This document shows, in pieces, positions 27,074 through 36,890 of a DNA stretch of 64,000 nt (the stretch's first letter is position 1; each line of letters opens with the position of its first letter). The notes beneath the pieces are model-generated. The model was given only the letters and a program-made list of their open reading frames with translations. It was not told the origin of the DNA and ran no database searches. Both the position numbers and the translations under genes were made by a program. Source of the stretch: Prevotella sp. (GTDB lineage Bacteria; Bacteroidota; Bacteroidia; Bacteroidales; Bacteroidaceae); the NCBI GenBank assembly GCA_017619375.1, contig JAFZSL010000026.1, positions 1 to 64,000 of the forward strand, in the 5' to 3' direction.

Positions 27074-28111
27074 TTATTCCTTTACTTCCATGATCCAACC
27101 GGTCAGGCCATTGGAAGAGAACTCGCGTAATTGCTCCACCGCCTTCTCACGGTTGGCGTAATTCCCGTATACAACCATGTTGTTGGAATGATATTCAAAC
27201 AATACGATTCCCTTCACACCCTTGGACTGGATTTCTGACATCAAATATTTCGCATTCTCCAAAGGGAGGTTGCAGCCCAACACGATGGTGTAGTTGCCCG
27301 CTGTGGGCGTGCTGGCTATGTTCTTGCTTTCTTCTATCTGTTTTGCCAAGTCGCAAAGGCTTGGTATGATACTTGCTTGTGTGGATGTCGCTGATTCCGA
27401 AACTTGGCTGTGTGTCGGTAATGAAAGCATGCTGGCTTCCGATGTGGTCGAGGCTTCCTCTCCTGGAGCTACAGGGCGTGTGAACAATACCAACGCAATG
27501 GCAGCCACGGCAGTCACGGCAAGGTTGCGCAGAACGCTCACCTTGATGCTGATGGTTTTTTCTTCGCTACTGGTGGTTGGTGTGTCAATGTGTGACATGG
27601 CTGTTGCTAAACTTGGTGTTGAATGGTTGATGGAAACGGGGTGAAGTGGCATCGTCACGGCTGTCGATGCAGGATGATGCAACGGGGTGCTGAGTGAGAG
27701 CAATGGCATCTCAAAAGCTCCTAAACCATATAGGGCAGGTGACAAGAGGCCTGATTGGCAAGGTTCGAACTCATATCTTCCGTTGGCATTCACTTTCAGC
27801 GTGCCAAGGTCGGTAAGCTCATAACAGCCTTCTTTCTCCATCTTCTCTTTCAACAAGCTTACTTCATGCTCTATCCTCTTGACGGCTTCAGGGTAACTGA
27901 GGTCGTAGGCATCCATGTATGACTGCGCGAGCAGGGAGTCGCTCATCGTCAACTTAGGATTGAACCCCAGCATGCGCAATGGTGGGATGAACATTTGGTC
28001 GGATTCGTCGAAACGAGAGGGCAGATGGTGAGCCATGAATCCTCCAAGATTGGGAACTATCACGCAATCGTTGCGCAATAGCAATATTTCAATGTGTCTT
28101 CTTAATTCCAT
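27074..28111 (-). CDS. HU-CCDC81-like and SPOR domain membrane protein
   Basis: A 345-residue protein. Residues 1-125 match the bacterial HU-CCDC81 double module (RNDCVIVPNLGGFMAHHLPSRF, then VSLLKEKMEKEGCYELTDLGTLKVNANGRYEFEP). A single transmembrane helix follows near 195-215 (VLRNLAVTAVAAIALVLF), then a Ser/Thr-rich linker. The C-terminal ~75 residues (NYTIVLGCNLPLENAKYLMSEIQ...GNYANREKAVEQLREF) form a SPOR domain, which binds denuded septal peptidoglycan. Topology would place the HU-like part in the cytoplasm and the SPOR part in the periplasm, suggesting a division or envelope role linking to the nucleoid or other proteins. It is first in the minus-strand run ending at the exporter. Confidence 0.9.
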   Translation of the reverse strand: MELRRHIEILLLRNDCVIVPNLGGFMAHHLPSRFDESDQMFIPPLRMLGFNPKLTMSDSLLAQSYMDAYDLSYPEAVKRIEHEVSLLKEKMEKEGCYELTDLGTLKVNANGRYEFEPCQSGLLSPALYGLGAFEMPLLSLSTPLHHPASTAVTMPLHPVSINHSTPSLATAMSHIDTPTTSSEEKTISIKVSVLRNLAVTAVAAIALVLFTRPVAPGEEASTTSEASMLSLPTHSQVSESATSTQASIIPSLCDLAKQIEESKNIASTPTAGNYTIVLGCNLPLENAKYLMSEIQSKGVKGIVLFEYHSNNMVVYGNYANREKAVEQLREFSSNGLTGWIMEVKE

Positions 28112-28223
28112 GTTGCAAAATTACGCTTTTTTATTGGAAGGCGCAAAGTTTTCACTGCATTTTTTTTGTGTTGTTTTTGAGGCATGCTTTCACTACGTCA
28201 TGAATTGCTTCGACAAGCCTCTA

Positions 28224-30797
28224 TCAGGGCTGGATCTTCACAATGATGGTTTTCATTTCTTTGTCTGCACTTGAATTGCCCACCATGATTTCATAGCGTC
28301 CTGGTATTACGCGCATGGTGTTGCTCCCTTCATCCCAAGATTCGAAGCGGTCGCGTGGGAGGTCTATTTCAACCATGCGAGCCTCTCCTGGGAAAAGTTC
28401 TACTTTCTTGTATCCTCGTAAAGTCTTGATAAGGCCGCTCTTGTCTTCTGTCCGTTTAATATATACTTGAACGGTTTCATTGCCTTTCCTCGTTCCTGTG
28501 TTTTTGACGGTCACTTGCACTTTTCCGTCCTTGTATCGAGGTTTGGATATGCTAAAAGTGGTGAAACTCAAGCCGTGCCCGAAGGGGAAAAGCGCTTCTC
28601 CTTTAAAATATCTGTATGTGCGGTTATTCATACGATAGTCAAGGAAATCCGGCAGGTCTTCCACGCTTTTGTAGAAGGTGATGGGAAGTTTGCCTCCAGG
28701 ATTGTAATCGCCGAACAGGACGTCGGCCACGGCGTTGCCTCCTTCTTCTCCTGGATACCATGCTTGGAGTATGGCATCGGCGGTCTGGGTTTCAGGAAGA
28801 AGTGCGATGGCGCTGCCAGAGCAGTTGACAAACACCACCTTCTTTCCTGCTTCATGCAGGGCGGCTATCACGTCTCGTTGAACTTGTGGCAATTGGATGT
28901 CGGTGCGGTCGCCTCCTTTGAAGCCCGGTGCGTCAACTCTCATTTCTTCACCTTCCAAACGTGGAGAAATGCCCCCCACGAAGATGACCGTTTCAAAGCC
29001 TTTGGCCTGTGCCAACAAATCTTCCTTTGAAGGTTGGGTCTTCTGAACGATGTCAAATTGCAGGGAGGCCATGTCGGTGTCTTGTTGGTAGTCGAGTTGA
29101 AGATGGTATTGTTGGCCTGCTTTCACTGTCATTTTCCTTTCGGCAACTTGTATGCGGGAGCGCCCTTGCCACACGTTTATTAGTGTGTCGTTGTCGACGA
29201 GGAAGCGTATCCCGTCATCGAACTTGGTCGTAAAGGTCAATTCTCCGTCTGAATGTGGGATGAAGACACCTTCGAACCGGGCGGTGAAGTGCTCAAGGTT
29301 GACGCCGGGGGCGAATACCGTGTTGCCGCCATTGTTGAGATTGATGGGCTCTGCAATGGTGGTGACGGCAGCAGGTGTGCCTTCGAATCCCATGTTGTTG
29401 TAGAAGGTGGCGCGCATGCCTTTCTTCCCTTCAGGAGAGACGATGTCGTTGAAGAGGCTTGTTTGAACCTCGTTTTTAGTAAGGTCGCATGCTGTGTAGT
29501 ATTTGACATCGCGACCCAGTTTTTTCCTGATGCCTTGGAGAATGGTCGTGTTGCTGGTGGGATAGCCGGAATAGTTGGCCCATTGCATGACTGAATCATT
29601 GGCGTTGGGCCCCATCACCATGATGCGCTCGTTGCGTGAAAGGGGTAGGGTGTTGTCATGGTTGTGCAGGAGCGTCATGGACTCTTGTGCCATCTTGAGG
29701 GCCAGTTGTTTGTGTGCAGCGCTGGCCACGACACTCTCGTCCAACTGTTGCCAGTCCACCAATTCCTCTGGGTCGAAGTCGCCAAGTTCGAAACGTGCTT
29801 TTAGCAAGCGCTTGAGGCTTACATCTATTTCGGCTTCCGTGATTTCGCCCTTCTTCACAGCTTCTGGCAGGGTGAGGTAGTCGCTTCCACATTCCACATC
29901 AGTGCCGGCACGCACGGCCTTGGCAGATGCCTCATGGGCATTGGAGGATACACCATGTCTTCCGGGGCGCCAGAAGTCGTCTATGGCTCCACAGTCGCTG
30001 GTGACGATACCATTGAATCCCCATTCGTCGCGTAGGATGTGTTGCAGGTAACGGGTGTTGCCGCAGCAAGGTTCTCCGTCAATGCGTTGGTAGGCACACA
30101 TCACTTCTGCCACTTTGCCTTGTTGCACAAGAGCTTTGAAAGCCGGAAGGTAGGTTTCCCACAAATCGCGCTCAGGCAGTGATTCGACATTGAACTCATG
30201 CCTGTTCCATTCCGGTCCGCTATGCACGGCGAAATGTTTGGCACAGGCCAGTAACTTGCGGTAATGATGGTTGTCGTCTCCTTGAAGTCCTCTTACGACT
30301 GCAACCCCCATCTTCCCTGTCAAGAAGGGGTCCTCGCCATAGGTTTCTTGCCCTCTTCCCCATCTGGGGTCACGGAATATGTTGATGTTGGGTGTCCAGA
30401 AGGAGAGGCTTTGATATCGCTTGATGGTGCCGGTGTGTCGTGCCGTGTTTGCCTTGGCACGTGCCTCGTCGCTGGCGGCATTGAATACTTGATAAACAAG
30501 GTCGTCGTCGAAGGAGGCGGCCATGCCGATGGTGGAAGGGAAGACTGTGGCGAAACCGTTTCGGGCTATTCCGTGCAACGCTTCGCTCCACCAGTCGAAT
30601 TGGGGTATGCCAAGGCGCTGGATGGCAGGAGAGGCATTTTTCATCAGACTGGCCTTCTCCTCAAGCGTGAGCCGCGAACAGAGGTCATTGGCGCGTGCTT
30701 CTGCAGACAGGCTGGGGTCTTGGTAGGGATAAGTTTGGGCCGTGACGGCCATGGATGTCGTTAACGCTATGAACAGCGGGATGATGTTCCTTCTCAT
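28224..30797 (-). CDS. GH3 glycosidase with PA14 insert (beta-glucosidase/xylosidase)
   Basis: An 857-residue secreted glycoside hydrolase. It has a signal peptide (MRRNIIPLFIALTTSMAVTAQ) and a GH3 N-domain with FWTPNINIFRDPRWGRGQETYGEDPFLTG, CAKHFAVHSGPEWNRH and the nucleophile aspartate in GIVTSDCGAIDDFW near residue 266. The GH3 C-domain starts near 375. A PA14-like insert (about 470-610) is marked by GMRATFYNNMGFEGTP and FTTKFDDGIRFLVDND. A fibronectin-like end includes VQVTVKNTGTRKGNETVQVYIK. WRGRGQ-type features resemble the xylosidase/glucosidase subgroup that acts on plant oligosaccharides. It is 29 nt downstream of the sugar-transferase gene, which is probably coincidental. Confidence 0.93.
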   Translation of the reverse strand: MRRNIIPLFIALTTSMAVTAQTYPYQDPSLSAEARANDLCSRLTLEEKASLMKNASPAIQRLGIPQFDWWSEALHGIARNGFATVFPSTIGMAASFDDDLVYQVFNAASDEARAKANTARHTGTIKRYQSLSFWTPNINIFRDPRWGRGQETYGEDPFLTGKMGVAVVRGLQGDDNHHYRKLLACAKHFAVHSGPEWNRHEFNVESLPERDLWETYLPAFKALVQQGKVAEVMCAYQRIDGEPCCGNTRYLQHILRDEWGFNGIVTSDCGAIDDFWRPGRHGVSSNAHEASAKAVRAGTDVECGSDYLTLPEAVKKGEITEAEIDVSLKRLLKARFELGDFDPEELVDWQQLDESVVASAAHKQLALKMAQESMTLLHNHDNTLPLSRNERIMVMGPNANDSVMQWANYSGYPTSNTTILQGIRKKLGRDVKYYTACDLTKNEVQTSLFNDIVSPEGKKGMRATFYNNMGFEGTPAAVTTIAEPINLNNGGNTVFAPGVNLEHFTARFEGVFIPHSDGELTFTTKFDDGIRFLVDNDTLINVWQGRSRIQVAERKMTVKAGQQYHLQLDYQQDTDMASLQFDIVQKTQPSKEDLLAQAKGFETVIFVGGISPRLEGEEMRVDAPGFKGGDRTDIQLPQVQRDVIAALHEAGKKVVFVNCSGSAIALLPETQTADAILQAWYPGEEGGNAVADVLFGDYNPGGKLPITFYKSVEDLPDFLDYRMNNRTYRYFKGEALFPFGHGLSFTTFSISKPRYKDGKVQVTVKNTGTRKGNETVQVYIKRTEDKSGLIKTLRGYKKVELFPGEARMVEIDLPRDRFESWDEGSNTMRVIPGRYEIMVGNSSADKEMKTIIVKIQP

Positions 30798-30826
30798 GGC
30801 GGTGTTTTTTGTTGATAATAATGGGG

Positions 30827-31435
30827 CTAATTATGTCCGTTGAATGCTTCCATCGTGGCAGAGCCTTCACCGTTGATGCCTTCTCGGAAGAGCACCGACT
30901 TGATGGTCTTGCATACGATTTTCAGGTCAGTGGCGAATGTGAGGTGGTCGACATACCAGACGTCGTACTCGAATTTCTTTTCCCATGTCATGGCGTTGCG
31001 TCCATGGCACTGGGCCCATCCGGATATGCCAGGGCGGACGAGGTGTCTCCTGTTCTGTTCAGGGGAATAGAGTGGGAGGTATTCCACCAGTAGTGGCCGA
31101 GGACCAATGAGCGACATATCACCTTTGAGCACGTTGAGGAATTGCGGGAGTTCGTCAAGTGATGTCGCGCGGACGAACTTTCCCACTTTGGTAAGCCTCT
31201 CGGTGTCGGGAAGTAAATTCCCTTCAGCGTCTTTTTCGTCGGTCATGGTCTTGTATTTGATGATTTTGAATACTCTTCCATTCTTGCCAACGCGTTGCTG
31301 GTAGAAGAATGCACCTGCGCCTTTGTTGGCGAAATGCAGCCAGATGGTCACAACCAACAAGATGGGAGATATGAGAATCAGCGACACGGCAGAGATGACG
31401 ACATCGAGGAATCGCTTGATGAAATTCTTATACAT
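30827..31435 (-). CDS. PglC-like monotopic phosphoglycosyl transferase
   Basis: A 202-residue enzyme that transfers a sugar-1-phosphate from a UDP-sugar onto undecaprenyl phosphate, the first membrane step of glycan assembly. One re-entrant hydrophobic segment (VVISAVSLILISPILLVVTIWL, about residues 12-33) is followed by the conserved QQRVGKNGRVFKIIKYKTM. The catalytic Asp94-Glu95 lies in ATSLDELPQFLNVLKGDMSLIGPRPLL, and RPGISGWAQCHGRN follows. The short length matches PglC rather than the five-helix WbaP form. It fits functionally with the PglF- and PglE-like genes at 40661-43833. Confidence 0.93.
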   Translation of the reverse strand: MYKNFIKRFLDVVISAVSLILISPILLVVTIWLHFANKGAGAFFYQQRVGKNGRVFKIIKYKTMTDEKDAEGNLLPDTERLTKVGKFVRATSLDELPQFLNVLKGDMSLIGPRPLLVEYLPLYSPEQNRRHLVRPGISGWAQCHGRNAMTWEKKFEYDVWYVDHLTFATDLKIVCKTIKSVLFREGINGEGSATMEAFNGHN

Positions 31436-31554
31436 GGGGTTGACGGTTGCTTGTGGAAGAGGAAAAGCAGTGCTTGCTCCTCTTCAAAATGCAAATATAA
31501 TCAAATTTTTTGAAAAAGAAGAAACGAGCACAAGAAAGGTGTGAAAATTTTTCA

Positions 31555-33711
31555 TCACACGTTAGAACCGACCAAGTCTGCCATCATGTTCATTTCGAAT
31601 GATGTGATGCCGAAGATTTGCAGCACATCCTTGTCTTTATCGAATTCTTCCATGAGGATGTGTGCCGAGGCGTCTTTCCTCATCTTGATGAATTGTGTGA
31701 AAGACATGATGGCTTCTTTCAGATTGCCATTAGCCCAATGGCAGTAGCCTATGTTGAGATGGTCTTCAGCCTTTTCTTTTCCGGAATTGAACAATCGTTT
31801 GTATTCTTGGATGGCCAGATCGGTTTTCTTGCATGCCAGCAATGCCCATGCCAAAGTTCGTTGTGTGTTGGGGTTGTCGGGGACTTCATAGTTGAGCTTG
31901 TATAGCAGCGGGGTGGCTTCTTGGGCTTTGCCGTTCTTGACAAGGGCGATGGCAAGGTTGAGCGCATGGCTGTTGTTGTCGGGAACAAGCTCGGTAAGCC
32001 GCTTGAAACAATCTTCGGCTTGGTCGAAGTCTTCAGCTAACATGGCGGCACGCCCCATTGCCGAGAGTGCCCGTTTGTTGTTGGGAAGAGCCGATACGGT
32101 TGACTTGAATAGTCGGAGGGCATCGGCATAATGCCCTTTGCTCATTTCACAGTGGGCAAGGAGGAAGTCGTGGTGTGGCGACTGTGCCAGTGACGGTGTG
32201 CATGCCATCAGACGCTCCAAGGAGTCGAACTGTTTGCGTTTTAACAGGAAGTTGCCCAATTTGAGAACGTCTCCGTTTGGAAGCGCACCGTCATATATGG
32301 CATAAGCGAAAAACAGGGCGTTCTGGCTGTTTTCCCCACCGAAAGGATTGTAGAAATCCGAGCGCCTGTCGCAGATGCGGAAGAACCGGTAAAGGTCTTG
32401 GAGGTACATCAACCGGATGTTGGTTGGGGATGAGAGCATTTCCTCTGAGGCCATGGGACCGAATGATGCTCCTTCGTTGAGTGCATTCTTCATGCTTTCA
32501 GGTAGCTTGTCCACAACGCTGTTGATGGCTATGGCGAATGAATATTTGTCGCTGTCGCAGAAAGGGCCGTTTTTCAACAGCATATCAAGGAATTGGCTGT
32601 CTCCCATTTTCTCCTTGGTCTGTGCGATGCCGGGATGGTCGGTATGGAAGGGGTAGAACCAGTTGCACAATGTGTAGAAGAAGGGGAAGCGTTTCATCTG
32701 CCTGAATCCGCCGAAATAGACGTCGCTGCCGCTGCGCTGCATTTCTGCCATACGCTCGAAACTGCGCTCCATTTCCTCCATCGACTTGTCTGATGCATCA
32801 GGGTCGAGAATGTCTTGCATGGGGTCATCTTCCTTTTCCACGATGCCGTGCCTGGTGATGTCAAAGCCTTTGTTCTTCATCAGGTTGGGTATGATGTCGC
32901 GTGCTATCTCGTCGTTGTCACGCTCGGCATTCATGCAGAAGAACATCTGCATCTGCAATTCCAGGAGTTGGTGCGTCGTATCGTCATCGTTCGTCATCGC
33001 TTCCATGATATCTTTTGCTTCAGGGTAGAAATCATGGGTGCGTGTGGTGGTCAGCGCCCATCCTACCAACGCTCGTTGTCGTAATCTTTCGTCAGAGGCA
33101 TGTTGATAGACATGTGCCAGCGTAGCGTATTTCCTGATGTCGAAATAAGTGATGGAAGCGAGTGTGATGGCACTTACGATGAGTGCGCTGTCAATGCTGT
33201 CGATGGTGGGCGACAGCAAGAGTGACTTGTAGAAGTCTTGGTCGTCATGGTGCCACTGTCCACTGAGGCAGATGTTGTTGAAGAGGCTCGACATGAACTG
33301 GTGGTGGGCGGCGTGGATGGACTTGTTGTCTCGTTGAGCCATTCCCAGACTGTCGAGAGCCTTTTCGCTCACATAGTCTTGAAGGTGTTCGGCGATGGTG
33401 GCGTGTGTGAGAGATGTCGCATTTTCGGCAAGGTTGTGCATGCCTTGAGTGCGTTGCAGCAATGCAGCGTCGTTGGTGACCCTGTCGAGTTTCCTCAGTA
33501 GCGAGAGGTAGAGTTGGTTGCGGCTTGGGTCGGGATAGCCTTCCCGCATATAGGATAACATGCGCTTGTAGTCGTCACGGATGGTGTTGATGCGCTCATG
33601 CAGGCTGGCATATGCATGGAGGTCGAGGAGTGGCCTGATGGCGTCGAGTGCGCCTCCAAGGTTCTTGATGATGAGTTGTTTCTTGGTGTTGTATATGGCC
33701 TTCTTGTCCAT
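31555..33711 (-). CDS. Large TPR protein, cytoplasmic
   Basis: A protein of about 718 residues without signal peptide or membrane helices. The C-terminal third (about 500-690) is a run of tetratricopeptide repeats such as YADALRLFKSTVSALPNNKRALSAMGRAAMLAEDFDQAEDCFKRLTELVPDN-like units, so it should scaffold protein contacts. The N-terminal two thirds are helical and unrecognised. I use the ATG at 33711 (MDKKAIYNTKKQ), which avoids a 16-nt overlap with the upstream gene; an ATG at 33747 is also in frame. It lies directly after a lipoprotein gene and follows rho in the same direction. Confidence 0.8.
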   Translation of the reverse strand: MDKKAIYNTKKQLIIKNLGGALDAIRPLLDLHAYASLHERINTIRDDYKRMLSYMREGYPDPSRNQLYLSLLRKLDRVTNDAALLQRTQGMHNLAENATSLTHATIAEHLQDYVSEKALDSLGMAQRDNKSIHAAHHQFMSSLFNNICLSGQWHHDDQDFYKSLLLSPTIDSIDSALIVSAITLASITYFDIRKYATLAHVYQHASDERLRQRALVGWALTTTRTHDFYPEAKDIMEAMTNDDDTTHQLLELQMQMFFCMNAERDNDEIARDIIPNLMKNKGFDITRHGIVEKEDDPMQDILDPDASDKSMEEMERSFERMAEMQRSGSDVYFGGFRQMKRFPFFYTLCNWFYPFHTDHPGIAQTKEKMGDSQFLDMLLKNGPFCDSDKYSFAIAINSVVDKLPESMKNALNEGASFGPMASEEMLSSPTNIRLMYLQDLYRFFRICDRRSDFYNPFGGENSQNALFFAYAIYDGALPNGDVLKLGNFLLKRKQFDSLERLMACTPSLAQSPHHDFLLAHCEMSKGHYADALRLFKSTVSALPNNKRALSAMGRAAMLAEDFDQAEDCFKRLTELVPDNNSHALNLAIALVKNGKAQEATPLLYKLNYEVPDNPNTQRTLAWALLACKKTDLAIQEYKRLFNSGKEKAEDHLNIGYCHWANGNLKEAIMSFTQFIKMRKDASAHILMEEFDKDKDVLQIFGITSFEMNMMADLVGSNV

Positions 33712-33731
33712 GGTATGTAAGTTCAGGTGGT

Positions 33732-34646
33732 TCAACTCGTTCGCCATTTCGGACTTTTGGTGCGGTCGATGTCTTTTTGGCGAGGTGGTGCAAGGTGTGG
33801 GAATGAAATGTGTGGCAACGCTTTCACAGTGGTTTCATTGACATGGCAGTATTTCTTGATGATGAAGCCGTAGTGCTTCACACCTTTTTCATTGAGTGAA
33901 TCGCATGCCATTTCGTAACCTTTGATGAGAAGGGACATTTGCTGCTGCCTTCTGGCATCTGCAATTCGACGGCTGTTGGCTGCAATGACCCCTAACCGGA
34001 TGTCCTTGTCTCGAGAGTCCATCAGTACGGGATGGTTGTTGTGCCTTGCACACGAGGCTTGCGGCTCGGGGAGCATCACGGCGTCCATCTCGTTGTTGAG
34101 CAACATCATGAGGCGCACCTGGACATCGTTGACTTGTATGCGGAAGACAGGGTTGGATGGCTTCACGCTGTCAATTCCCAAGGTGGCCAGGTAGTCGGTG
34201 GCAGAATACCTGGCCATGGCCACCATCTTGTCGCCAAGGCTCTTGATGTCTTTGATGCGGGCCTTCCTGTTGCCTATCATTTGCCAATATGCGTTGGTGG
34301 CTCCCAGGTATTGGAGCGGCACTCCCTCTTTGCGTAACAGTTCTGTCCGCATCAAGTCACTTACCATGCATTCTATTTGTCCGGAACGCATGGCTTCGTC
34401 GCAGTCCATCTGGGCTTCCTTGCATTTGAGGTGCACGTCCACCCCCAGCGTGTCGAAGATGCCTTGCTCTTGGGCGAGGTAGAAGGGGAGGCAGTCGAGG
34501 GTTGGTGTGACGCCCACTTTGAATGCAAGTGAGTCACGCCTCATATCCTCAGCCTTGGCTTGCCTTTGTTTCTCCTTTTCTTCTTGGACGGATGAGCCAC
34601 AGGCCATGAGTAACAGGCAGAGCAAGTATGTAAGCAGGTGTCTCAT
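33732..34646 (-). CDS. Solute-binding lipoprotein (NMT1/ThiY-like)
   Basis: A 304-residue lipoprotein: MRHLLTYLLCLLLMACGSS gives lipidated Cys16. The mature chain reads as a type-II periplasmic binding protein of the NMT1/ThiY/SsuA kind (FKVGVTPTLDCLPFYLAQEQGIFDTLGVDVHL, then IECMVSDLMRTELLRKEGVPLQYLG and MDAVMLPEPQAS). Relatives bind pyrimidine precursors, sulfonates or similar small molecules. No partner permease or ATPase is adjacent, so it may act with distant genes or as an orphan sensor. The frame is open to 34778, but that start lies within rho and lacks the signal sequence. Confidence 0.85.
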   Translation of the reverse strand: MRHLLTYLLCLLLMACGSSVQEEKEKQRQAKAEDMRRDSLAFKVGVTPTLDCLPFYLAQEQGIFDTLGVDVHLKCKEAQMDCDEAMRSGQIECMVSDLMRTELLRKEGVPLQYLGATNAYWQMIGNRKARIKDIKSLGDKMVAMARYSATDYLATLGIDSVKPSNPVFRIQVNDVQVRLMMLLNNEMDAVMLPEPQASCARHNNHPVLMDSRDKDIRLGVIAANSRRIADARRQQQMSLLIKGYEMACDSLNEKGVKHYGFIIKKYCHVNETTVKALPHISFPHLAPPRQKDIDRTKSPKWRTS

Positions 34647-34660
34647 TGGAGAAACGCGGC

Positions 34661-36664
34661 TTATGAGTTCATGGTGAGCAGGAATTCTTCGTTGTTGCGT
34701 GTGTTGAGCATCCTGTCGTGGATGGTGTTCATTGCCTCTACCGGGTTCATGTCTGACAGGTATTTCCTGAGAATCCACATTCGGTCGAGCGTGGTCTTGT
34801 CATGAAGCAGGTCGTCGCGGCGTGTGCTTGATGCCACAAGGTTGACGGACGGGAAGATGCGCTTGTTGGAAAGGGTGCGGTCGAGTTGCAACTCCATGTT
34901 TCCTGTGCCTTTGAATTCTTCGAATATGACCTCGTCCATCTTGGAACCGGTGTCGATGAGGGCTGTGGCGATGATGGTCAGTGAACCGCCTTTTTCAATG
35001 TTGCGTGCAGCTCCGAAGAACCTCTTGGGTTTTTGGAGGGCGTTGGCGTCGACACCACCGGTGAGCACTTTGCCACTTGCTGGTGACACGGTGTTGTAAG
35101 CGCGGGCGAGCCTGGTGATGCTGTCCAGGAAAATGACGACATCGTGTCCGCATTCCACCATGCGTTTTGCCTTCTCAAGCACGATGCCTGCGATTTTAAC
35201 ATGGCGCTCGGCTGGCTCGTCGAAAGTGGATGCTATCACTTCGGCATTGACGGTGCGAGCCATGTCGGTCACTTCTTCCGGTCGCTCGTCGATGAGGAGT
35301 ATCATGAGGTATGCCTCTGGATGGTTGGCTGCAATGGCGTTGGCGATGTCTTTCAACAGGATGGTCTTGCCAGTTTTCGGCTGTGCCACGATCAATGCTC
35401 TTTGGCCTTTTCCTATTGGCGAGAAGAGGTCCACCACACGGGTTGACAAGTTGGTCGTCTGGCGATCGCCGCAAAGTTCATATTTCTCATCAGGGAAAAG
35501 CGGCGTGAGGTGTTCGAACGGAATGCGGTCTCTGATTTCGCCAGGCTCTCTTCCGTTGATCTTGATGATGCCTGTGAGTGGGAAGTATTTTTCTCCGTCG
35601 TGGGGCGGGCGTACACTGCATTCCACCACATCGCCGGTCTTCAGGCCGTAATGTTTGATTTGCTGGCTGGAAACATACACGTCATCTGGTGAGGACAGGT
35701 AGTTGTAGTCGCTGGAACGAAGGAAGCCATATCCGTCGGGCATGATTTCAAGCACACCGTTGGCTTTCACGATGTTGTCGAAATCATAGGTGCTACTGCT
35801 TTCCTTGGCAGACTGGAAAGTCCTCGTGCCCAATTGGCTGGAAGGCGTGATGGGGGTGGTGGGGTTGTCGAAAATGTCATAATTGGGCAGTGCTCCTTGG
35901 TCTTCGATGGGGAGGTCTACAATGGGAATGAAGTCTGTTCCGTCGCCTGGGTCGTCTTCCCATAGTCCGTCAATGAGGGCTTGGGCTTTCTCTTCCTGAG
36001 CTTCATTGTGGGCTCTTACTTTGGCTTGGAGTTGCGCAAGGAGATTGGCTCGCTCCTCGGTGGAGTTTTCGTCATTGCCGAAAGATGCTGCTTCTGGTAC
36101 GCTGAACTCTTCTTCTCCTTCATTTGGGTTGAAGGAGTCGGCAGTCTCGTCGTTCACCTCGACCGCTTCCATAGTTGCTTCGGCGGCATTTTGAGCGGCC
36201 TCTTCAGCTTTGCGTGCGGCTTCTTCTGCAGCCCGTGCGGCCTCTTCTGCAGCCCGAGCGGCGGCCTCCATGGCCTCCTTCTCGGCTTTTGACTTGCGCC
36301 CTCTTTTCTTTGGGGCAGGTTTGGCCTCTTCTGGTGGTGTGACCGTTTCTTGGGCAACAACGGGAGGCTCGTCTGTGAAGAGCGGCAGTGGTTGTTCGGC
36401 GGGCTTGTTCTTCTTCAGGTCGAAGTTCTCGCCTTCCTTTCCATTTACAGTGTATACGCGGTCGGTGTCTTTCTTGACAATGCGTACGCGTTTGCGTTTG
36501 GTAGCCGCACTACTTTTCATTCCTTCAATTTCGGCTTGTTTGTCAAGAATAGAATATATCAATGTCTCCTGACTATCGTTTGATTTGTACTCTGCACCTA
36601 ATTCGTTGGCGATACCCACCAATTCGGGTATGCCTTTCGATAATAAATCGTCTTTGCTGTACAT
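34661..36664 (-). CDS. rho: Transcription termination factor Rho
   Basis: A 667-residue Rho, about 250 residues longer than the E. coli protein. Residues 1-50 are the Rho N-terminal helical domain ([19 protein letters not shown]). About 80-290 is a low-complexity, acidic and Ala/Glu-rich insert (repeats of [23 protein letters not shown]) common in Bacteroidetes. The RNA-binding cold-shock domain follows ([21 protein letters not shown]). The ATPase has Walker A AQPKTGKT near 425-433, [12 protein letters not shown], and the Q/R-loop region [32 protein letters not shown]. It is an RNA-dependent hexameric helicase that ends untranslated transcripts. A promoter box lies at 36738-36745. Confidence 0.97.
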   Translation of the reverse strand: MYSKDDLLSKGIPELVGIANELGAEYKSNDSQETLIYSILDKQAEIEGMKSSAATKRKRVRIVKKDTDRVYTVNGKEGENFDLKKNKPAEQPLPLFTDEPPVVAQETVTPPEEAKPAPKKRGRKSKAEKEAMEAAARAAEEAARAAEEAARKAEEAAQNAAEATMEAVEVNDETADSFNPNEGEEEFSVPEAASFGNDENSTEERANLLAQLQAKVRAHNEAQEEKAQALIDGLWEDDPGDGTDFIPIVDLPIEDQGALPNYDIFDNPTTPITPSSQLGTRTFQSAKESSSTYDFDNIVKANGVLEIMPDGYGFLRSSDYNYLSSPDDVYVSSQQIKHYGLKTGDVVECSVRPPHDGEKYFPLTGIIKINGREPGEIRDRIPFEHLTPLFPDEKYELCGDRQTTNLSTRVVDLFSPIGKGQRALIVAQPKTGKTILLKDIANAIAANHPEAYLMILLIDERPEEVTDMARTVNAEVIASTFDEPAERHVKIAGIVLEKAKRMVECGHDVVIFLDSITRLARAYNTVSPASGKVLTGGVDANALQKPKRFFGAARNIEKGGSLTIIATALIDTGSKMDEVIFEEFKGTGNMELQLDRTLSNKRIFPSVNLVASSTRRDDLLHDKTTLDRMWILRKYLSDMNPVEAMNTIHDRMLNTRNNEEFLLTMNS

Positions 36665-36890
36665 AATAAAATGTGATGTTGATTTGTATAACGGACTTTC
36701 AAGAGGTGAAAATCCATGGGTTTTTGAAAAACTTGTGCAAAGTTAAGTATTTTGGCTGAAACAATCCTATTGTTGTTGCTGATATTTTCTCTTGATTAAC
36801 GGATTTTAACAAATGTCGACGGATTGCAAAATGTTGTTAATTATAGTGGCTGGTGTTTTGTGATAAGAAAAGAAATGTATATTTTTGCAT
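36665..36890. promoter_or_regulatory. Divergent promoter region between rho and the sigma-like gene
   Basis: On the minus strand CAAAGTTA at 36738-36745 reads TAACTTTG, the likely rho -7 box, giving a leader of about 65 nt. On the plus strand TTTG at 36858-36861 and TATTTTTG at 36881-36888 are 19 nt apart, a textbook promoter pointing right. No gene is seen in the intervening AT-rich sequence. Confidence 0.75.
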
